Assembly: GCA_003576535.1 (NCBI GenBank)
Contig: QXCQ01000133.1
Location: 1 to 64,000, forward strand
Reading direction: 5' to 3'
DNA length: 64,000 bases
DNA from: Nakamurella silvestris
GTDB lineage: Bacteria; Actinomycetota; Actinomycetes; Mycobacteriales; Nakamurellaceae
Below the pieces are notes generated by a model. It did no database searches, was not told where the DNA came from, and worked only from the letters and a program-made list of their open reading frames with translations. Position 1 is the stretch's first letter. Each line of letters starts with the position of its first letter. Below, piece after piece: positions 55,017-63,549 of the stretch. The translations under genes and the position numbers were made by a program.

Positions 55017-55939
55017 CCGCCGGCGAGATCTTTGTCGAACCCGTCGATCGCAAGGAGGCGAGGAAGAACAAGGCGGCGATGGCCGCGGCCGAGACCGCCA
55101 AGCGCATCTCCTCCCCCGGCGCCTCCATCATCGCGATCATCCTGGCCGTGTTGTGGACCATCCCGACCTTCGGTCTGCTCGTCACCTCCTTCCGTCCGGG
55201 TGACGTGGTGCCGACCTCGGGTTGGTGGACCGCGTTCACCGCAGGCGGCGGCGGGTTCACCTTCAACACCTACAAGGAGGCCTGGACCACCCAGGCGTTG
55301 GGGCCGAACTTCCTCAACTCCTTTGTCATCACCCTGCCGGCGATCCTGATCCCGATCACCCTGGCGCTCCTGGCGGCCTATGCCTTCGCCTGGGTGGATT
55401 TCCGCGGACGCAATTTCCTGTTCGTGGCGGTGTTCGCACTGCAGATCGTGCCGATCCAGGTCACCCTGCTGCCACTGCTGAAGACCTACAAGTGGCTGGG
55501 GCTGGACGGGTCCTTCTGGCCGGTCTGGCTGTCCCACACCATCTACGGTCTGCCGCTGGCCATCTTCCTCATGCACAACTTCATGAAGGAGATCCCGCGG
55601 GAGATCGTCGAGGCCGCCCGGGTGGACGGCGCCGGGCACGTGAAGATCTTCTTCAAGGTGCTGATGCCACTCCTGGTCCCGGCCATTGCCGCCTTCGGAA
55701 TTTTCCAATTCCTCTGGGTCTGGAATGATCTACTGGTCGGCACCGTGTTCTCCGGGTCGAAGAACAATGCGCCACTGCCGCTGGCAGTGCAACAGTTGAT
55801 TGGAAACCTGGGCAGTGGCAACAGGCAGTACCTGCTGTCGGCAGGAGCATTCATCGTGATGGCCGTTCCGCTCGTCATCTTCCTTGCCCTGCAGCGCTTC
55901 TTCGTCCGCGGCCTCCTCGCCGGTGGCGTGAAGGGCTGA
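55013..55939 (+). CDS. Sugar ABC transporter permease (MalG/AglG-like)
   Basis: Predicted 308-residue membrane protein with six helices; EAA motif REIVEAARVDGAGHVKIFFKVLMPLL. The N-terminal charged 30 residues precede helix 1. Forms a heterodimer with the preceding permease. Confidence 0.93.
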   Translation: MTAGEIFVEPVDRKEARKNKAAMAAAETAKRISSPGASIIAIILAVLWTIPTFGLLVTSFRPGDVVPTSGWWTAFTAGGGGFTFNTYKEAWTTQALGPNFLNSFVITLPAILIPITLALLAAYAFAWVDFRGRNFLFVAVFALQIVPIQVTLLPLLKTYKWLGLDGSFWPVWLSHTIYGLPLAIFLMHNFMKEIPREIVEAARVDGAGHVKIFFKVLMPLLVPAIAAFGIFQFLWVWNDLLVGTVFSGSKNNAPLPLAVQQLIGNLGSGNRQYLLSAGAFIVMAVPLVIFLALQRFFVRGLLAGGVKG

Positions 55940-55963
55940 CCACATGATCGCGGCTCGAGTGCA

Positions 55964-56965
55964 ATGAGCGGAATCGTTGATCTCGCAGCCAGTGTCGGGG
56001 TTTCGCCGGCGACGGTGTCCCGTGCCCTGCGCGGCCTCCCGGGTGTGTCCGACAGCACCCGGGAGGCGGTGCGGGCCGCGGCCGTGCGGATGGGCTACGT
56101 GGCCTCGCCGTCGGCCTCCGCCCTGCCGACCGGCCGCACCAATGCCATCGGGGTGCTGGTCCCCTGGATCTCCCGGTGGTTCTTCACCACCCTGGTCGAC
56201 GGTGCCCAGAAGGTGGTCTCCGAGGCCGGTTACGACATGCTGCTGTACCCCGTCGGTATCGCTTCGGGGAAACCGCACCGGATCGACACCCGCGTGCTGT
56301 CCAAACGCGTCGACGGCCTGCTGGCCCTGAGCGTCCACCCGATCCCGGAGGAGCAGGCGGAGCTCCGTCGGTTCCGTTCTCCCGTCGTCACGGTCGGGCC
56401 GGTGACCGCCGGGGTGCACTCGGTGAACATCGACGACGTGTTCGCCGGACGTGATGCCGCCGAGCACCTGATCTCCCTCGGGCACACCAGGATCGCCTTC
56501 GCCGGTGGTGACCCGGCCGACAAGTTCGGTTTCCCGGTGGCCCCGGACCGGTACACCGGGATCTGCAACGCATTGCTCGCGCACGGGATCACCCCCGACC
56601 CACGGCTGCAGGTGCCGGCCGAGTTCGTCGTCGGGGCCGGGCATCTGGCCTTCGACCGGCTCTGGGATCTGCCCGAGCGGCCGACCGCCATCATCGCCGC
56701 CAGCGACGAGATCGCCATGGGGGTGCTCTACCGGGCGCACCTGAGGGGGGTGCGGGTGCCGGAGGACTGTTCGGTGATGGGTTTCGACGGGCACGACATG
56801 TCGTACCTGTTCGGGCTCACCACCATCTCCCAGCCGGTGCGGGAACAGGGCCGGGTGGCTGCCGCCCTGTTGATCGAGATGATGGCCAGTTCCGCGGCGC
56901 AGGAGCCGCAGTCGATCACCATGCCGACCCAGCTGGTGGTTCGCAGCACCACCGGCCCCGCCTGA
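55964..56965 (+). CDS. LacI family transcriptional regulator
   Basis: Predicted 333-residue repressor, HTH VDLAASVGVSPATVSRALRGLPGVS with hinge VRMGYVASPSASALPTGRT, followed by a sugar-binding domain (IGVLVPWISRWFFTTLVDGAQ; PTAIIAASDEIAMGVLYRAH). ATG 55964. 24 bp after the second permease; most likely represses this operon from the AAACGTTT site at 52275. Confidence 0.92.
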   Translation: MSGIVDLAASVGVSPATVSRALRGLPGVSDSTREAVRAAAVRMGYVASPSASALPTGRTNAIGVLVPWISRWFFTTLVDGAQKVVSEAGYDMLLYPVGIASGKPHRIDTRVLSKRVDGLLALSVHPIPEEQAELRRFRSPVVTVGPVTAGVHSVNIDDVFAGRDAAEHLISLGHTRIAFAGGDPADKFGFPVAPDRYTGICNALLAHGITPDPRLQVPAEFVVGAGHLAFDRLWDLPERPTAIIAASDEIAMGVLYRAHLRGVRVPEDCSVMGFDGHDMSYLFGLTTISQPVREQGRVAAALLIEMMASSAAQEPQSITMPTQLVVRSTTGPA

Positions 56966-56972
56966 AAATCCC

Positions 56973-57025
56973 CCCGCGAGTGGACCTTCACACCCCAGGA
57001 AATGGGGTGCGAAGGTCCACTCGCG
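56973..57025. repeat. Hairpin element, family C copy 3
   Basis: 16-bp perfect arms CCGCGAGTGGACCTTC / GAAGGTCCACTCGCGG plus inner CACCCC / GGGGTG. 8 bases after the LacI stop and 9 before the convergent glucokinase stop; a likely two-way terminator. Confidence 0.8.
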
Positions 57026-57034
57026 GCGGCTGTT

Positions 57035-57820
57035 TCAGCGGTGCGGGACGGCGAGGGCGGCGCCGACCAGGCCGGCGTCGTTGCGCAGCTGGGCCACCCG
57101 GATCTCCACCGGCAGGTCGAGCAGCGGTACCCACAGGTCGGCGTCGGCACTGATACCTCCGCCGAAGATCAGCACATCCGGGGTGAGCACCTTGGTGACG
57201 TACTCCAGGTAGTGCTGCAGGCGTGCGGCCCAGTCCGGGTAGGACAGCCCGTCCCGCACCTTCGCCGATGCGGAGGTGGACTTCTCCGCGCTGTCCCCGT
57301 CGATCCGCAGGTGGCCGAGTTCGGTGTTGGCCACCAGGACGCCGTTGGTGAACAGGGCACTGCCGATCCCGGTGCCCAGGGTCAGCAGCAGGCAGGTCCC
57401 GCGGACTTCGCGGCCGGCACCCAGGCGCACCTCGGCGATGCCGGCGGCATCGGCATCGTTGACCACCACCGAATCCGGGTGCAGCTCCTGACGGCACAGG
57501 GCCTCGATGTCCGCCCCGATCCAGCTCGGGTCGATGTTCGCGGCACTATGGGTGCGGCCGGCGCGGACGACCGCGGGCACGGCCACCCCGACCGGTCCGG
57601 TCCAGCCGAGCTTCTCCGCTGCCCCCTTGATGGCGGCGACCACAGCCTCCGGGGTGGCCGGTTTCGGGGTGGTGACCTTGACGGTCGAGCCGACGATCTG
57701 GCCGCTGTGGCGGTTGACCACACCGATCTTGATGCTGCTGCCGCCCACGTCGGCGCCGAGGGCGAGGCCGTCGTGGTCGAGGGTGCCGGAGGGGTGCGGC
57801 TGGGTGTCGAGGGCCGTCAT
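57035..57820 (-). CDS. ppgK: Polyphosphate glucokinase
   Basis: Predicted 261-residue ROK-family kinase using polyphosphate or ATP to make glucose 6-phosphate. Phosphate-binding motifs LGADVGGSSIKIGVV (residues about 20-34) and LLLTLGTGIGSALFTNG; active-site VVVNDADAAGIAE. No CXCGXXGC zinc motif, as expected for this group. Convergent to the sugar operon's LacI gene. It would feed glucose released by imported glucosides into glycolysis. Confidence 0.94.
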   Translation of the reverse strand: MTALDTQPHPSGTLDHDGLALGADVGGSSIKIGVVNRHSGQIVGSTVKVTTPKPATPEAVVAAIKGAAEKLGWTGPVGVAVPAVVRAGRTHSAANIDPSWIGADIEALCRQELHPDSVVVNDADAAGIAEVRLGAGREVRGTCLLLTLGTGIGSALFTNGVLVANTELGHLRIDGDSAEKSTSASAKVRDGLSYPDWAARLQHYLEYVTKVLTPDVLIFGGGISADADLWVPLLDLPVEIRVAQLRNDAGLVGAALAVPHR

Positions 57821-57839
57821 GGCAGGGGTTTCCTGTCGT

Positions 57840-57880
57840 CGCAGAGGGTATATCGCAGAGGGTATGGCGCAGAGGGTGTC
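57840..57880. repeat. 14-bp tandem repeat before ppgK
   Basis: CGCAGAGGGTAT occurs three times with period 14 (starting at 57840, 57854 and 57868), directly upstream of the ppgK start on the minus strand, so within its 5' region. Confidence 0.75.
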
Positions 57881-58002
57881 GCTGAATGTGGTTCGGGGCG
57901 GGCTGGAACAGTCGGATCGATGGTCAGGACAGAACGTGCGGAAGGAGTATGCCGCAAGGGGAAGACCGGCCGGAGCCGACGTGGCCCGTCAGGGGCTCCG
58001 GG

Positions 58003-58548
58003 TCACCAGGCCCCGGCCCGGCCGAGCTGCTCGACCTGGGTCACGCTCCACGGGCTGAAGGCGAAGGGGGTGGCGGTGACGGCAGCGGCGAACTTCTCCG
58101 GCCGCACCCAGGCCCACTCGACCACCTCGGTCGGATCGGGGTCCAGGTCGCCGGAGAGCTCGGCGAAGTACACCGGGCAGATCTCGTTCTCGACGATGCC
58201 GTCGGCAGCCGAGGCGCGGTAGCGGAAGTCCGGCAGCACCACCCGTAGGTTCGTCACGGCATCGGCCCCGAGCTCGGAGCGCAGCCGGCGGGTGATCGCC
58301 TCCTCCTGGCTCTCGCCCGGCCCCGGGTGGCCGCAGCAGGTGTTGGTCCAGACACCGGGCCAGGTGACCTTGGCCAGCGCCCGGCGGGTGACGAGCAGCT
58401 CACCGGCGGGGTTGAACCCGTAACAGGAGAAGGCCAGGTGTAACGGGGTGTCCGGTCCGTGGACCAGGGCCTTGTCCATGGTTCCGATGGCGGTGCCGGC
58501 CTCGTCGAGCAGGATGACCAGCTCCGGGGTGGTGTCGGTTCCCGCCAT
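58003..58548 (-). CDS. idi: Isopentenyl-diphosphate delta-isomerase, type 1
   Basis: Predicted 181-residue Nudix-fold enzyme interconverting IPP and DMAPP. Metal and catalytic residues: cysteine in NTCCGHP, Nudix-like GPGESQEEAITRRLRSELG and acidic ENEICPVYFAE. It starts 1 bp after the phosphodiesterase gene's stop and is the last gene of the ebo-like operon; a UbiA prenyltransferase at the other end gives a terpenoid link. Confidence 0.95.
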   Translation of the reverse strand: MAGTDTTPELVILLDEAGTAIGTMDKALVHGPDTPLHLAFSCYGFNPAGELLVTRRALAKVTWPGVWTNTCCGHPGPGESQEEAITRRLRSELGADAVTNLRVVLPDFRYRASAADGIVENEICPVYFAELSGDLDPDPTEVVEWAWVRPEKFAAAVTATPFAFSPWSVTQVEQLGRAGAW

Positions 58549-58549
58549 G

Positions 58550-59944
58550 TCAGCTGCCGTCCTTCTTCAGCCCCTGGGCGGACAGGATCAGATCGCGGAC
58601 CGCGGTGGCGTGCACGGTGTCTCCCTGCTCGTCGGGGATCAGCGTCGGGTCGGAGCAGATCAGCAGCGGGGTGTCCGCGGCGGATTCGGGCAGCCGGCCG
58701 TGGGTGCCGAGGACGTAGGTCGGGTCGAGCGGGACCAGGTTCATGGCGTACCGCAGGCCGACCATCTTCTTGGCCAGGTTGGCGGCCGCCTTGGCCTTGA
58801 CCAGTTTGTCGGCCGGGTCGAAGAACAGCTCGGCCGGGTCGTAACCCGGCTTGCGGTGGATGTCGACGCCGCGGGCGAACTCCGGCGCGCGGGTGTCGTC
58901 CAGCCAGTAGTAGTAGGTGAACCAGGCTCCCGGTTCGGCGACGACGACCAGTTCCCCGGAACGCTCGTGGTCCAGGCCGTACCGCTGCTGTGCCTCCTTG
59001 TCCAGCACCTCGTCGACACCGGGCAGCCCGGTGAGCAGGTCGCGGACGCGGGGGATGTCGGATTCGTCGGCGATGTAGACGTGGGCGACCTGGTGGTCGG
59101 CGACGGCGAAGGCGCGGGAGGTCCACGGGTCGAGCTGCTCCCGGTCCTGCTGGACGTAGACCTCCAGCAGTCCTTCCCGGCGCAGCACCCGGTTGATGTC
59201 CACCGGGCGGTTGGCCTCGGCGATGCCGTACTCGGCCAACGCGATCACGGTCATCCCGCGGTTCTGGGCGTCGTCGAGCAGCGGCGCGAGGGCGACGTCG
59301 AGTTCGGCCGCCGCACGGTCGGCCTCCGGGGAGTTCGGCCCGAACCGCTGCAGGTCGTAGTCCAGGTGCGGGAGGTAGGCCATCGCCAGATTGGGGTTGC
59401 GCTCCCGGATCACCTGGCGGGTGGCCGCGACCATCCAGGCCGTCGACTTGATCGAGGCGGTGGGCCCCCAGTACTGGAACAGCGGGAACTCGCCGAGCTG
59501 GGAGGTGAGCTGGTCGTGCAGGGCCGGCGGACGCACGTAGGCGTCGGGGGACTTGCGCCCGTCGGCGTGGTAGATCGGCCGAGGGGTGATCGTCACGTCG
59601 GTGGTGGCGCCCATGGCGTACCACCAGCCGATGTTCGCCGAGCTGTACGCCGGATCGACCGAACGCGCGGTTTCCCAGACCTTCTCGGCCTGGACCAGCC
59701 GGTTGTGCTGGCGCCACAGGAAGACCTCGCCCAGATCGCGGAAGTACCAGCCGTTCCCGACGATCCCGTGTTCGCTCGGCATCTTGCCGGTCAGGATGGT
59801 CGACTGCACACTGCAGGTGACGGCGGGCAGGATCGTGTCCAGGTGCACCTGACGGCCGGCGCCGGCCAGACGGCTCAGCCGGGGCATCTGGGCGAGTGCT
59901 CGGCTGGTGAGGCCGACGATGTCGAGCAGCAGAACAGGTTTCAT
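58550..59944 (-). CDS. Alkaline phosphatase-superfamily phosphodiesterase, EboF-like
   Basis: Predicted 464-residue member of the type I phosphodiesterase / nucleotide pyrophosphatase group. Metal/nucleophile part LDTILPAVTCSVQSTILTGKMPSEHG (the Thr after PAV is the likely nucleophile); later MAYLPHLDYDLQRFGP and HGRLPESAADTPLLICSD with metal-binding His and Asp. No signal peptide. ATGA overlap with the tiny ORF upstream. In ebo clusters such a protein accompanies EboE. Confidence 0.85.
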   Translation of the reverse strand: MKPVLLLDIVGLTSRALAQMPRLSRLAGAGRQVHLDTILPAVTCSVQSTILTGKMPSEHGIVGNGWYFRDLGEVFLWRQHNRLVQAEKVWETARSVDPAYSSANIGWWYAMGATTDVTITPRPIYHADGRKSPDAYVRPPALHDQLTSQLGEFPLFQYWGPTASIKSTAWMVAATRQVIRERNPNLAMAYLPHLDYDLQRFGPNSPEADRAAAELDVALAPLLDDAQNRGMTVIALAEYGIAEANRPVDINRVLRREGLLEVYVQQDREQLDPWTSRAFAVADHQVAHVYIADESDIPRVRDLLTGLPGVDEVLDKEAQQRYGLDHERSGELVVVAEPGAWFTYYYWLDDTRAPEFARGVDIHRKPGYDPAELFFDPADKLVKAKAAANLAKKMVGLRYAMNLVPLDPTYVLGTHGRLPESAADTPLLICSDPTLIPDEQGDTVHATAVRDLILSAQGLKKDGS

Positions 59945-60027
59945 GACGTGGCTCCCAGTGCCTTGGCTGTCGGTACGGCGTGCGGGTACAGGTCCTTCGG
60001 TGCTGCCGTGGCGAGGATGCGGCTCAT
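59941..60027 (-). CDS. 28-codon ORF linked by ATGA overlaps
   Basis: Reads MSRILATAAPKDLYPHAVPT and eight more residues, 28 in all. Its ATG (60027) overlaps the EboE stop as ATGA and its own stop (59941-59943) overlaps the phosphodiesterase ATG as ATGA. It fills the whole gap, with no base left over. A gene of its own or a coupling leader is likely. Not similar to any family I know. Confidence 0.6.
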   Translation of the reverse strand: MSRILATAAPKDLYPHAVPTAKALGATS

Positions 60028-61154
60028 CGCGCGGGCTCGGCCACCAGCAGTTCGTCGACGGCCCAGCGGAGTTCGGCGGCGATCCCGTTGACGAGGTCGG
60101 CAGGATCGGCGCCTTCGGGCAGGACGGACCAGGTGTAGGTCTCGACGTCCAGGTGGGCCTGGTCGCCGTGTTCGGTGCGTCGCACCGCGGCCACCGCGTC
60201 CCGCAGGACCTCGGTGGTGGCGCGCAGGGGGGCTGCCGGTTCGTGGTGCAGCGGGACATGGAAGTGCACCCGCCACGGTCCTTCCCCCGGGAGGTCGGTC
60301 AGAGCCTCGGCGAGATCGTCGGTGGCGCTGACGGTCCCGTCCTCGTTGAACTCCCTGACCTGGTGCAGGTACCGGGGTTCGGCGAATCTGGACACGGCCT
60401 CCCTCGCGGCGGGCTCGAAGGGACGCGGAACCTCCAGAGCCGCGGAGGCCTGGATCTTCACCACCCGGATACCGGCTTCCTCGATCTGGGCGACCGCCTC
60501 CTCGGCGTCAGCGAAGGACACGGCGAGGTGGCAGGTGTCCAGGCACACCCCGACGAATTCCGGGTCGATCGGGCCCAGGCGCGGACCCAGCCAGCCGACG
60601 ACATCGGCGACATTGTCGAGGATGCAACCGGGTTCGGGTTCGATGGCGACCCTGACGGTCCGGCCGGTCCGGTCCCGCAACTGGGCGAGCCGGGCCGACA
60701 GGGCGATCATCGCCTCGGTGGCGCGGCGGTCGTGGTCGGGCGTCCAGGTCGTCCGCCAGCCCAGCGGCAGGGTGGAGATGCTGCCGTCCGCCCCGGGCGG
60801 GAGCAGGTCGGCCAGGATCTGGGCGCAGTCCAGGGTGTAGGTCAACCGGGCGGCGTCGGTCCAGTCGGGGGAGTAGACCGCGAGTTTGACGACCTCGGCG
60901 TGGAAGGCAGCCCAGGGGAAGGCGTTGATCGTCCGCAGTTCCAACCCGTTGGCCTGCAGCCGCTGTCGCAACAGATCCCGGTCGGACTCGCTGGCCGCCA
61001 GCTGTGCGGCGACACCCGCGGGCAGCCAGAGGCCGACCCCCAGGATCTCCAGGCCGGCGGCGACGCGGGCGGGTCCGGCGAACCGGTCGAGCTGGTCGAG
61101 CACCCCGGCGAGGTCCTCGGCGGGGTGGACGTTGGTGCAGTAGGACAGGTGCAT
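60024..61154 (-). CDS. EboE-like TIM-barrel isomerase
   Basis: Predicted 376-residue protein of the xylose-isomerase-like TIM-barrel fold. N-terminal HLSYCTNVHPAEDLAGVLDQL and metal-binding EPEPGC, CLDTCHLAVSF and KIQASAA are the EboE family pattern. In other bacteria ebo operons move or modify small-molecule precursors to the periplasm (scytonemin in cyanobacteria). ATG 61154 follows AAAGGG. Confidence 0.87.
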   Translation of the reverse strand: MHLSYCTNVHPAEDLAGVLDQLDRFAGPARVAAGLEILGVGLWLPAGVAAQLAASESDRDLLRQRLQANGLELRTINAFPWAAFHAEVVKLAVYSPDWTDAARLTYTLDCAQILADLLPPGADGSISTLPLGWRTTWTPDHDRRATEAMIALSARLAQLRDRTGRTVRVAIEPEPGCILDNVADVVGWLGPRLGPIDPEFVGVCLDTCHLAVSFADAEEAVAQIEEAGIRVVKIQASAALEVPRPFEPAAREAVSRFAEPRYLHQVREFNEDGTVSATDDLAEALTDLPGEGPWRVHFHVPLHHEPAAPLRATTEVLRDAVAAVRRTEHGDQAHLDVETYTWSVLPEGADPADLVNGIAAELRWAVDELLVAEPAR

Positions 61155-61168
61155 GTCAGAACGACCCT

Positions 61169-62047
61169 TTAGGATTTCGGTGCGCCGCGAAGGACGGAGT
61201 TGCCCTCGAAGTTCCCTGCTGCGGCCGGTTCGAACTCGGTGAAGCCGGGGACCGGATCGAGGTTGAGTCGTCCGCTCTGGCCGTAGAAGTCGACGGGGTT
61301 CTGCCAGAGAACACGGTCGACATCGGCATCGGTGAAGCCGGCGGCGAGCATGTGCTCGCCGGTCTTGCGGGTCTTGAGCGGGTCGGAGCGACCCCAGTCG
61401 GCGGCGGAGTTCACCAGGACCCGGTCGGTCCCGTACTTCTGCAGCAGCACGGTCATCCGCGCCTCGTCCATCTTGGTGTCGGGGTAGATGGAGAAGCCCA
61501 TCCAGCAGCCGCTCTCGGCGACCGCCTCGATGGTGGTCTCGTTGAGGTGGTCGACCACGACCATCTCCGGGCGGATCCCGGAGGCGGCGACGACCTCGAG
61601 GGTGCGGCGGGTGCCGGCCAGTTTGTCGCGGTGCGGGGTGTGGACCATGATCGGCAGGTCGAACTCGACGGCAAGGGCGAGCTGGGCGTTGAAGACCTCG
61701 TCCTCCTCCTTGGTCATCGAGTCGTAGCCGGTCTCGCCGATCGCCACGACACCGTCCTTGGCGAGGTACCCGGGCAGCACGTCGAGGACCTCGCGGCAGC
61801 GGGGGTCGTTGGCCTCCTTCGGGTTCAGGCCGATGGTGCAGTGGTGGCGGATGCCGAACTGGGAGGCCCGGAACCGTTCCCAGCCGATGAGCGCATCGAA
61901 GTAGTCGACGAAGGAGCCGACGGTCGTCCGTGGCTGGCCGAGCCAGAACGCGGGCTCGACCAGAGCCCGGACGCCGGCGGCGTACATGGCCTCGTAATCG
62001 TCTGTGGTGCGTGAGGTCATGTGGATGTGGGGATCGAAAATGCGCAT
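61169..62047 (-). CDS. TatD-like metal-dependent hydrolase, EboB-like
   Basis: Predicted 292-residue amidohydrolase-fold protein. Metal ligands: FDPHIHM (residues 4-10), GETGYDS, MVHTPH, DHLNETT and the final Asp in NSAADWG. TatD/EboB-type. Two bp after the upstream fusion gene, and 14 bp before EboE. Confidence 0.88.
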   Translation of the reverse strand: MRIFDPHIHMTSRTTDDYEAMYAAGVRALVEPAFWLGQPRTTVGSFVDYFDALIGWERFRASQFGIRHHCTIGLNPKEANDPRCREVLDVLPGYLAKDGVVAIGETGYDSMTKEEDEVFNAQLALAVEFDLPIMVHTPHRDKLAGTRRTLEVVAASGIRPEMVVVDHLNETTIEAVAESGCWMGFSIYPDTKMDEARMTVLLQKYGTDRVLVNSAADWGRSDPLKTRKTGEHMLAAGFTDADVDRVLWQNPVDFYGQSGRLNLDPVPGFTEFEPAAAGNFEGNSVLRGAPKS

Positions 62048-62049
62048 CG

Positions 62050-63549
62050 TCAGGCCTCTTCACGCTCGGTCGGCGGGGTGGTCAGTCGGTGGACGTCCTC
62101 CGGAACGGGCCGACCGGCCGCGTGGCGTTCGGCGGCGAAGGCCACGGCCATCCGGGAGAGCTCCTCGTCGGTGCGCTCCTGGAGTCCGTCGACGACGTCG
62201 AGGGTGACGTCCATGAAGATGAGCTTGAGCACGCCGTGCCGCCAGCTGTACTGGTCGAGGTGACGACCGGAGAAGGTGCCCATCGAGGCGGCGACGACCC
62301 GGGGATCGTTGGTGCGCAAGGCATCGGCGACGATCTCGCGCCCGGCGGGCACCAGCGGGTCCTCCTCGGCGAGCCCCTGCGCGGCAGCGGTGTTCAGGCC
62401 GTACAGGACGCCACGCCTTTCGGCGTCGTCCCCCCGCCGGTACAGCTCGACCACGGTCTCGGCGAAACCGGCTGCCGGAAGGTGGTTCCGCAGAGTGGTG
62501 ACCAGTTCGGCCCGGGCATGGTCGTCCACGGTGCCGCGCCGGATCCCCTGCGGGTCGTTGTCGGGATCGATCGGCGTGCGGCCGACCCCGCGGCCGGCGC
62601 CGGCGAAGAGCAGCGAGATCCGGCCGGGGTTCGTCTCGAGGGTGTTCCGGGCCTCGGTGAGCCAGGGGTGTTCCGGTGTGGTCACGGCTTCCTTCCAGGC
62701 CCGGGACATGGCGGCCATGCTCCGCTCGGCCAGCCCAGGGGCGTCATGTGAGTGTCGGGGGAGTTCGACGGCGGCGACACCGCGGTAGCCGATGTCGGCG
62801 AGGGTGCGCAGGGCCAGGGCCAGATCGAGGTCCCCGTGGCCCAGCTCCAGGTGTTCGTGGACCCCCGGGAGCATGTCGTCCACCTGGACGTTGATCAACA
62901 GCTCGCCCGCCTCGCGCAACGCACCCTCGACCCCACCGGGTTCCACGGCGACACAATGGCCGAGATCGACGGTGATTCCGAGGTTCTCCGGGTCGCCGAG
63001 TTCGCTGCGCAGACGCCGGGCGTCGGCCACGGTTTCCACGAGCATGCCCGGTTCGGGTTCGAAGGCGATCTTCACCCCGTGTTCGGCCGCGTAGGCGAGC
63101 AGGGCCGGCATCCGGTCGAGCAGCAGCGCCCAGCCCTCCTCCGGGGTGGTGCCGGCCGGAAGGACCCCGGACCAGATCGAGACGCACTCGGCGTGCAGCA
63201 GGGCGCAGATCTGGACGGCCCGGCGCAGGAAGGCCAACCGGCTCTCGGCCTCGGCGTCTACCAGGGTCGGGCGGTGTTTGGTGAAAGGATCGAGCAGGTA
63301 ACGGGTTCCCGTCTCCACCACCACCCGAAGGCCGATCCGGTCCAGTTCTGCGCGCAGGGCCTCGGTCCGCTCGGCCCAGCCCTCACCGAAGGGGTCGAGA
63401 TGCGGGTGGCCCAGGGTCAGGGCCAGTGCCCGGTAGCCGTAGGTGTCCAGCACGGTGAGCGCATCGGCCAGGGTGTGGTCGGTGAAACCGTTGGTGCCGT
63501 ACCCGAGGGCGAACGGGGTGTCCGGGTGCGCGGAGTGGTTCCTGCTCAT
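62050..63549 (-). CDS. TIM-barrel isomerase / EboA domain fusion
   Basis: Predicted 499-residue protein. Residues about 10-285 form a sugar phosphate isomerase/AP-endonuclease-like barrel with metal ligands in FEPEPGM, TVDLGHC and NVQVDDM and AVELPRHSHDAP. Residues about 300-470 show the EboA pattern, WLTEARNTLETNPGRISLLFAGAGRGVGR and YSWRHGVLKLIFMDVTL. The two are usually separate genes elsewhere. ATGA overlap with the prenyltransferase gene. Confidence 0.85.
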   Translation of the reverse strand: MSRNHSAHPDTPFALGYGTNGFTDHTLADALTVLDTYGYRALALTLGHPHLDPFGEGWAERTEALRAELDRIGLRVVVETGTRYLLDPFTKHRPTLVDAEAESRLAFLRRAVQICALLHAECVSIWSGVLPAGTTPEEGWALLLDRMPALLAYAAEHGVKIAFEPEPGMLVETVADARRLRSELGDPENLGITVDLGHCVAVEPGGVEGALREAGELLINVQVDDMLPGVHEHLELGHGDLDLALALRTLADIGYRGVAAVELPRHSHDAPGLAERSMAAMSRAWKEAVTTPEHPWLTEARNTLETNPGRISLLFAGAGRGVGRTPIDPDNDPQGIRRGTVDDHARAELVTTLRNHLPAAGFAETVVELYRRGDDAERRGVLYGLNTAAAQGLAEEDPLVPAGREIVADALRTNDPRVVAASMGTFSGRHLDQYSWRHGVLKLIFMDVTLDVVDGLQERTDEELSRMAVAFAAERHAAGRPVPEDVHRLTTPPTEREEA

